DNA of 64,000 nt from Gloeopeniophorella convolvens (lineage: Eukaryota > Basidiomycota > Agaricomycetes > Russulales). Shown piece after piece: positions 57,500 through 64,000 of the stretch. Positions within the stretch are counted from its first letter, which is position 1. Every line of letters begins with the position of its first letter. Made by a program: the position numbers and the translations under genes. The stretch is taken from positions 1,488,001 through 1,552,000 of the forward strand of contig WTXD01000001.1 in assembly GCA_022496205.1 (NCBI GenBank), in the 5' to 3' direction. A model generated the notes under the pieces. The model did no database searches, was not told where the DNA came from, and was given only the letters and a program-made list of their open reading frames with translations.

Positions 57500-58350
57500 A
57501 CTGGACCGACCTCCAGAACAAAACAGAAGTTTTCACGTGACCATCATGCCTCGCACCTGCAGTTTGTCGGTCCCGATGATTACTACCCGCATTGTCGGGA
57601 TATAGCCCCCATCTCCACGGGCTAGCCCCACACAGAAACGACATGAGCGGGGAGGATCAGTGTAGTTATCGTGAGCTACGTTTTGTCGAATGCTAACGCT
57701 GCTCATACCAAAGGTCGAGGAACGCGAGCCGTGAGTCTTGAGTTCGTGCTCCGTGGTGCTTCGATCCAACTCATAACCGAGGTCGATGCTTGTAGAAGCA
57801 GCAAACAATGACCGTGTGCTTTGACACGGGTCGCTTGCCTCGCCCTTTTTGACCGATGAAGTTCCCACTGTGGTGGGCGCTCCCAAGAAGGCCGATTGAC
57901 GTGGGGCTGACGCCTCGGCCATCCGTGCCCGAGCCCGAGTCCGAGCCCGAGCTCCTTCCTCGCTCTACTGCCATTAATGCTGAACATGTGTCTTTACACA
58001 CTTCTGTTCCCAGTGCTGACAACCCCAGTCTGGAATATGTTGGGGCGGAATCCAACCATGGCCTTCAGGAACACCCGCGATACTCCTCAATTTGGCAGTG
58101 GCCTCGATCTTGTATGATGTTTAGTTTAATCAAACGACCAAGGTTTTACTATATCCTACACACCATCCCACGGTGCACGGTATTGTCGGCAAACAACGCG
58201 AGGTGCTGACATGACCTGGCGTCCGAGTCGGGGGCTCATTCGAGCGGCCCATGAACATTGGACGGCTTCGTCAAGCTGAGAAGACAACATACATAAACCC
58301 ACTATGATCGGGCGGATGTACGACTATCGCCCCTTTGACCCTCGAAAGCC
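57500..58350. other. Intergenic, no gene seen
   Basis: About 850 bp. A short run of CCCGAG hexamers lies at about 57928-57950. Frames on both strands have no domain signal. Part may be further relic DNA linked to the NDC1-like fragment. Confidence 0.4.
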
Positions 58351-60424
58351 ATGGGTTCGAGTTCGCGCCCCTTGGAGACCTCTTCTCGTACCTCTTCCGC
58401 CACAGCCACCACAGCGAGACTGGACGAAGACGCTCAGCAGGTCGAGGAGGCAGTAGGAAGCGGCCGTGAGGTTCCCAGCGACCTTCCATCCAAAGCAGAT
58501 CCATCGAAGGTAGACCCAGCCGAGGAAGGGTCTCCCGAATTGGTAACATGGGATGGGTCCAACGACCCAGAAAACCCGCACAATTGGTCGGTGAAATACA
58601 GGTGGTTCATCACACTGTTAATCAGCATCAACAACCTCAACGTGTAAGCACTGCCTCTCTTCTTGGTACAGCGTCCATCTCACGCCCTGGCAGGACATAT
58701 GCGTCGTCGTCACCATCGACCACGGTACCCTTCGTCCAGCAAGCACTCCACACATCGAAGGAGGTGTCCTACCTAGTGACGACCGTCTTCCTCATAGGTT
58801 ACGTCTGCGGGCCCGTCTTCTGGGGACCGGGCTCCGAGATGTTCGGCCGGCGGGCGGTCCTCATTCCGGCCCTCACGCTGTACACCCTCTTCCACCTCGG
58901 CCAGGCGCTCGCGCAGAACATCCAGACCCTCCTGATCACACGGTTCTTGTCCGGGTTCTTTGCGAGCGCACCGCTGAACAACTCAGGCGGCGTGATGGCG
59001 GATCTGTGGGACGCCGAGATGCGCGGGCGTGCTGCGAGCCTGCTGTTCACGGCCATTTTCCTTGGTCCCGCCCTAGGACCGGTCGTCGGCGGTTTGTGAG
59101 TTTGAACGTGTACTGCGGACTCTGCGCTCTCGCTGACTTCTGTGTTTCAGCGTGGTGTCCAGCAGCGCCGGGTGGCGCTGGGTCTTCTGGGTAGAGATGA
59201 TATTTGCGGGCGTGATAACGATCGTGTCGTTTCTTTTCATGCCAGAGACCTACGGCCCGTTTATTTTGCGGCAGAGGGTACAGAGTCTCCTCTGTCTCCT
59301 CTTTCGAGTCGACTGACGACTTTCAGGCTAAGCGCTTACGCAAAGAAGATCCTGTTGCGCACAAGGACATCCGGGCAGAAGGCGAGGAGAAGTGGACTTT
59401 CAACGTGCTGCTGGAGCGTACAATATTTCAGCCCTTCAGGATGCTCTGGCACGAGCCGATCTTAGTCTTCGTGACGGCCTACATGTCTGTGGTTTTCGCA
59501 TTGCTGTACTCATGTAAGTCTCTCTGCTCTCGTGTCCAATCTTTTGACTGAACATTATACCAGTGTTCGAGGCGTTCCCTGTCATATTTATTGGTCACCA
59601 CGGACTCTCAATCAGTCAAGACGGTCTCATCTTCCTGGGCGTGGGCATCGGCACTACCATTGGGGCTGTGTCCAACCTCTTCATTGCAGGGAACCGTTAC
59701 AAGGTCCTTATGGTAGAGTGGCGCGGGTTTCCCCCGCCCGAACAGCGCCTTTATGGTGCGGCCATTGCAGGGCCTATGCTCGTTGTCGGAATCTTCTGGC
59801 TCGGGTGGACAGGCGCCTACACAGAGGTGCCGTGGTACGTCCCTGCGTTGAGCACAATCGTCATCGGCGCAAGCATTAGTCTTGTATTTTTGTCTTTCTT
59901 GGTAAGACAGTGCCTGCTCATGTGAATCCGGGCTGACCTTTGGTCACCCGCACAGAGCTACCTTGTGGACACCTATCTGTGAGCTATTATAATGGCCATG
60001 ATGGCCAGCTCTTCATTGACGCCTCACTTAGAATGTTCGCTGCATCTGCGTTTGCCGCCAACACAATGGTTCGCTCAGCGCTGGCCTCGGTCTTCCCCCT
60101 TTTCACCACACAAATGTACAACAACGTAAGCTCAGTTACGTAATCGATCAAAGAAGCGACTGCACTGACAGATTGTGCGCGCAGATGGGTATTCAGTGGG
60201 CCACCACACTTATTGGCCTCATTGCGGCTGTGCTTGTGCCGATTCCCTTCCTGTTCCTCAAGTATGGTGCGCGGATCCGGAAGCGTAGCAAGTTCGCACC
60301 TTGTGTGGTAGGCACCTCTTGCCTCGCTGCTCTCCACGCGCTAACGAGGTGGCAGGATCTCAAAATAGCTGAGAAGATTGCGGCCGAGAAGGCCGTGGCG
60401 CTCACTGCGAAGGCGGAGGTATGA
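58351..60424 (+). CDS. MFS drug:H+ antiporter-1 type transporter
   Basis: Major facilitator with 12 predicted helices, of the DHA1 group that exports drugs or polyamines at the plasma membrane. The N-terminal ~75 residues are Ser/Glu-rich cytosol, then [14 protein letters not shown], the typical DHA1 entry motif, and [21 protein letters not shown] across an intron. Loop 2-3 motif [13 protein letters not shown] (about 58828-58866) matches motif A, and [17 protein letters not shown] follows. Helices continue through [39 protein letters not shown] and MNN-like [17 protein letters not shown]. The end is a Lys/Ala/Glu helix ([19 protein letters not shown]). Seven introns of ordinary size keep phase. 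The substrate cannot be inferred. Confidence 0.9.
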
Positions 60425-61061
60425 ATTATACATTGAGTTGCTCCGAGGACATTCGGTGGGATCACAGGGGGCTTGTTATTATCTACACAGTAGCTAGAGT
60501 ACCATAGCGGACTTAGTTGTTTAAGTATATCGACCCACACCTTAATGGAGTACAGTAGTTCCGGCGGGCCCTGGCGAGCTGAGCCCGCAATTGTTCAAGT
60601 TGGTTTCCAGGGTTTGAACCGAAGTGCCGAGCGTCGTGCCTAAGTGCCTCATGACAGTGAATCGACATGACTGCATTGAATCAGAATCAAAACTTTATAC
60701 TTTACCAGAAATACTTTGTGCAGCCCCGGTAACTGGGCCAATGAGCGCATGCGCATATGTACAGGCCTATTCAGGTGTTTCTCCCGGAGAGGTAATCAAG
60801 TTGTGACTTTGATAGTGAGCGGGTGATAGATACATATAAGTAAGATCGTCGTTTCGGTGTACCAGTGTTTATGATGGACATCTCGCATCACACAAGTGCC
60901 ACCTGGAGTGTCTTTCGCGCTGCGGTCCCGTTTTACCCGACTAGGTATCCAAAGCCACACAAAATCCACCGCCAGCGCCATCAAACGAGTTACCCGTGGT
61001 CCATAATCCGCTCCGCCAAGGCGAGAGCCACGACATCTCGAGCCACTAACTTTGAGAAGAC
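60425..61061. other. Convergent intergenic spacer, no gene seen
   Basis: About 640 bp between the 3' ends of the plus-strand transporter and the minus-strand membrane protein. Only 3' UTRs are expected. No RNA gene was confirmed. Confidence 0.45.
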
Positions 61062-62586
61062 CTACGAGGAATCTCCTTCGGCGGCATCGAAACCGCTCAC
61101 GCTGGCCAGCATAATTGACTCCCGCCGAATGACCACCACGCGTTCACCCTGGGATGTTGCACGCACGAATTGCATATCCCGTGAGATCGTAGCGTAGCGT
61201 TCGCACTGGCTGCGTTGCAGCCCCACGAGAATCGTGATCAACGTCGGGTAGATGCTCTGCGATAAGCATCAATACACCTTCTCTCTGACTCCAAGACGGT
61301 TGAGCTTACTGAGACATAGATCATGACGGTGTTCACGATGAGCGAGCCCGCGCCGGGGAGGACCTTGAACGCTGTCAGCAAGTATACCGCCTGCATAGCG
61401 GCAGGTCAGGGAAAATAATCAACGACATGAGCGGCCATTTCCTGAAAAATCAAGGGCGCACCCAAAGGAGACAGTAGACTGCGCCAGACTCGATGAGCAG
61501 CGCGAGGACCCTTTCAACGCGCCCTGCTCCGTTACCCTTGTCGGACAATGTTTGCACCATTTTCCGGTGCTCCCTATGCATATTTGGATCTTGATCAACG
61601 CGACTCTTTACATATGTTGCATAGAAAGAAACTTGCGCACCATGCCTTCCAGCCGATCAGTCCAGTCGAGATGATATTTGTGCCGAGCATGGGTGCGACG
61701 AAGACCAGAGCGACCTTTCCCTGCTCCGGATCTAGGCTAGCATCGCTGCTGTGCCCGCTCATGGTTACGAGTGCCAGGCTCAGGTCGTATCCTGCCGCTC
61801 CTGCGAAGTGTTGATCGTGAAGGAGTCAGCTGCAGGGGGATGAACGGAAGTTGAGACATCCGCGTACCGATAGTGCCGAGAATGATGGCGGTAAGCAATA
61901 CGACCACACGCCGGTCCGAGTGCCAGAGGATGACCGCGCGCCATGCAAATAAATAAATTTGATTATTTATAATATTTAAAAATAAATAAATCCAAATAAA
62001 TAAATAATATTTAACAAAATATTATAATTTTCTTAATATAAGAATAATAATGTTTTTATTTTAATCAGACTATGTCGCTCAGAATGGGCTAGAGAGAATT
62101 TCGTTGTGTTTGATGAACGATTATGCACTCATTGGAAGAACTCACGTTCAGTCTTGTGATGACGGCGAATATGTCGGCAACTACATCTAAGGAACGAAGT
62201 GACCACTCAAATTCGACGAGATTCAACAACTGGGGTAGTTGCTGCTGAGACAGGCACACGCTCAGAGCGAATGCAACAGTGCCGAGGATAAACATGAGCG
62301 CGGTGACTGATAGCATGAACCATAGTGATCGTAATTTGAGAGCTTTCCTCTGTGAACTACGGGAGGTGTGAGCAACATAATCCTAATGATTGACATGATG
62401 ACCTTACAAGAGGACACATGTTGACGCAATATACGAGATGACATATACTCCTGCAAATGCCTTCAGGCATATTGTTAGAGGGGCTCCAACTGAGAACGCA
62501 CCATACAGAATTCCGGAAGCGATACTCTCATATATGCTTGTCTGAAAGAGAGTGGTAAGGAACCCTAAAATTTCAGCCTCTGACAT
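61062..62586 (-). CDS. Agaricomycete multi-pass membrane protein, exon interrupted by insertion
   Basis: A mushroom family of unknown function, seven-helix-like. Start MSEAEILGFLTTLFQTSIYE, then YGAFSVGAPLTICLKAFAGV, FMLSVTALMFILGTVAFALS and RSLDVVADIFAVITRLN. Across an intron comes PILSDIV, then a 121 bp AT-rich insertion, then AWRAVILWHSDRRVVVLLTA. After that: GAAGYDLSLALVTMSG, VFVAPMLGTNIISTGLIGWK, VERVLALLIESGAVYCLLW and IYPTLITILVGLQRSQC. The end is VSGFDAAEGDSS. WRAVILW and ALLIESGxxYCLLW are the family hallmarks. Apart from the insertion every exon is open and splice phases agree, so the lesion looks recent. With the insertion the frame meets stops at once. Confidence 0.7.
61947..62067. 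mobile_element. 121 bp AT-rich insertion inside an exon
   Basis: This tract has about eight G or C bases in 121, unlike the GC-rich surroundings. On the minus strand it lies exactly between GTC and GCA codons of D-I-V-A-W-R-A, so its removal restores an unbroken family motif. It contains stacked AAATAAAT and TTATAATATT motifs. I see no GT...AG boundaries on the gene strand, no clear terminal inverted repeat and no obvious target duplication. Mitochondrial DNA transfer or a tiny non-autonomous element are both possible. Confidence 0.55.
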
Positions 62587-63260
62587 GTCGATGCAGGGTA
62601 GTTTGATGTGAAGCGGATACAAATCGAACGAGAGGTGGGGAGGATGACTCGAGCTTCGAGACGGGAGGGTTGTTAGGCTTTGTATCTCGTAGGTTTCTCG
62701 CCATGGGCGAGAAGATAGAAAGAATACGCAGCGAGCGGCGTTGAAAAGGCGTAATCTCACGCTTCTAAGGAACTATACAGGGGCTGAAAGCGCCGCATGT
62801 TGTCGTGAGGCTGACGGGTTATGAGAGCCTTTCTCGAAGAGCGTGAGCGATAACTGTACCTGGCCAGATCAGAATCACCAATACCAGTGCTGTGCAAAGA
62901 ATGGTGGATCCTGCGTATTCGAGCAGCGCTGAAGTGTGGGAATATCTACCTAAAAACGCTGTATCGAGTGAGCAGGTGCAATATCGTAGCATACTGGTTA
63001 GGCGGTTACGATAGTGGGTGAAAAGATATGGCTCCAAAGAACGACCTGAGTTGACACTTAGCACATGCCTTTCCTGAAGAGTTCAGCAAGGAAGTCAAGA
63101 CCTCACTGCATTTCCCAACGAAGCGACACTCCCCCGAAGTACACACCTTGAGCTTGAGAGCCCGCCGGCGGGGCGCACCGGGTACCTTGACTCGTTGCAC
63201 TGCGAGGAGCCATAGTGAAGGTCCATAATCTATGAATGAGTGCTCCGTGGAGTCGGGCCT
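62587..63260 (-). other. Coding-like fragments, unrecognised
   Basis: Minus-strand frames include a hydrophobic helix (GSTILCTALVLVILIWPGTVI, about 62910-62850) and a Cys-containing stretch (VCTSGECRFVGKCSEVL, about 63140-63090). A start MAPRSATSQG is possible near 63213. I could not link them into one protein or name a family. Confidence 0.25.
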
Positions 63261-63401
63261 TTACAAGTCAGATCCGATGATTCCGGCGGCGATAAGCCCT
63301 ACCTTCTCACTCGATCAGTATTGAGAGCATCGAAAGTAGTTCACGATGGTTGCGCAGTGGCTGGCTCCCCGGCAAGACCATGCACTGACTAACTGAACCT
63401 C

Positions 63402-63960
63402 TAGCCCGGGGTCTCTCTGATAATATGGCTCGGATTCAACGCAGTCGCAGTCACATTCGGAGAAACTTGAAGCATACCTTCCGCTATGCGCTGCGCGCCG
63501 GCGTGAATTGTTTCACGCTCAGAAATAGTAACATACTCTTGGGCCTTGCTAACGGCGGCCGCGGCATCGCCGCATGTGCCGGCATAGTTACTGTGTAGCC
63601 CAGAAGAAGTTCAGTCAGGCACAACATTGATGGATAGGTTAAGTAGATTGTATTAGGGACAATGTGGGCTGATCGATGGCGTAGAAGGCGATGGGTGAAT
63701 CCACGAGCGTTGAATGGTGCTTTTGAAATCCGAAAACACTGCGAGACATCCTAGAGGAGCAGTGGAAAACAGCGGACGTCGACAGTTGGCAGCGGTGTTT
63801 TGGAACGCGTACCTAACTCCGAGGAACCCGACGGCGATAAGCCTCGTCTCCTTTCTTCGAAGTAACGCAGTGAATGGGATGTACATGGTACCTCCTCTTA
63901 TAGATCGCGCAATTTCGGGTGTTCGGTTTATTCTCAGCTTCCAGATCTGATACAGAGTTA
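63402..63960 (-). other. Possible 3' exons of a minus-strand gene, unrecognised
   Basis: Two open stretches join plausibly. At about 63920-63690 the frame reads YQIWKLRINRTPEIARSI, then MYIPFTALLRRKETRLIAVGF. At about 63597-63402 it reads NYAGTCGDAAAAVSKAQEYV, TISERETIHAGAQRIAEG and SHIIRETPG before TAG. Composition looks protein-like, and an AG acceptor lies at about 63598. I do not recognise the family, and the gene would start beyond the window edge. Confidence 0.3.
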
Positions 63961-64000
63961 CAGGCTGGAGGTGGCGTGTGAGCGGAATTTGGGAAAGAGA

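Noticed and set aside
57928..57952. CCCGAG hexamer run as a functional repeat
   Set aside because: Only about four units and imperfect; it may be a chance run in relic DNA.
60601..60625. GGTTTGAACC, a possible tRNA B-box on the minus strand
   Set aside because: No matching A-box or cloverleaf could be built around it.
61947..62067. The AT-rich tract as an ordinary spliceosomal intron
   Set aside because: On the gene strand there is no AG directly before GCATGG and no GT at the left end that keeps phase.

Overview
The window reads as a nuclear contig from a mushroom-forming basidiomycete (Agaricomycetes, possibly a polypore). Support: GC-rich coding DNA, genes split by many 45-70 bp GT-AG introns, dense gene packing, and families typical of this class (DUF6534 membrane proteins, an expanded P-loop NTPase family, Zn2Cys6 regulator, fungal DUF2235 protein). 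No bacterial operon, CRISPR or phage feature was seen. I could not run searches; names rest on motifs and family memory.

Layout. 0.6-4.1 kb (+): BRCA2/Brh2-type recombination mediator, then tRNA-Cys. 4.7-7.7 kb (-): damaged P-loop NTPase gene, divergent from mitochondrial processing peptidase alpha (7.8-9.5, +). 10.0-10.9 (+): coiled-coil protein. 11.7-12.5 (+): histone H3. 13.4-15.6 (+): DUF2235 hydrolase. 16.3-19.5 (+): Zn2Cys6 transcription factor. 19.9-21.7 (+): CDP-alcohol phosphotransferase. 21.9-24.0 (+): histidyl-tRNA synthetase. 24.1-24.9 (-): Yar1-like ankyrin protein sharing a ~130 bp promoter with a Cak1/Csk1-like kinase (25.1-26.6, +). 27.2-37.9: accessory block with three direct copies of a DUF6534 membrane-protein gene inside segmental duplications. 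38.1-41.3 (-): secreted acid sphingomyelinase-like phosphodiesterase. 42.3-42.6 (-): small hypothetical. 42.7-45.4: nothing recognised. 45.4-45.7 (-): Tom6-like small membrane protein. 46.1-50.6 (-): CSC1/OSCA-type channel. 51.2-51.5 (-): small protein with an MGC lipidation motif. 52.1-54.5 (+): Sly1 SM protein. 55.2-56.4 (+): F-box protein. 56.7-57.5 (+): probable 5'-truncated NDC1 relic. 58.4-60.4 (+): MFS transporter. 61.1-62.6 (-): multi-pass membrane protein whose exon is cut by a 121 bp AT-rich insertion. 62.6-64.0: unresolved minus-strand coding-like pieces.

Most genes are independent housekeeping units: recombination (BRCA2), chromatin (H3), mitochondrial import (MPP alpha, perhaps a Tom6-like protein), translation (HisRS, tRNA-Cys, Yar1-like), phospholipid synthesis (EPT1/CPT1) and secretion (Sly1). 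The most unusual parts are the DUF6534 duplication block, with non-canonical 5' splice sites, and the AT-rich exon insertion. Apparent one-base lesions in otherwise conserved genes (H3, HisRS, BRCA2) point to either assembly indels or real lesions and should be settled with reads before any gene is called broken.
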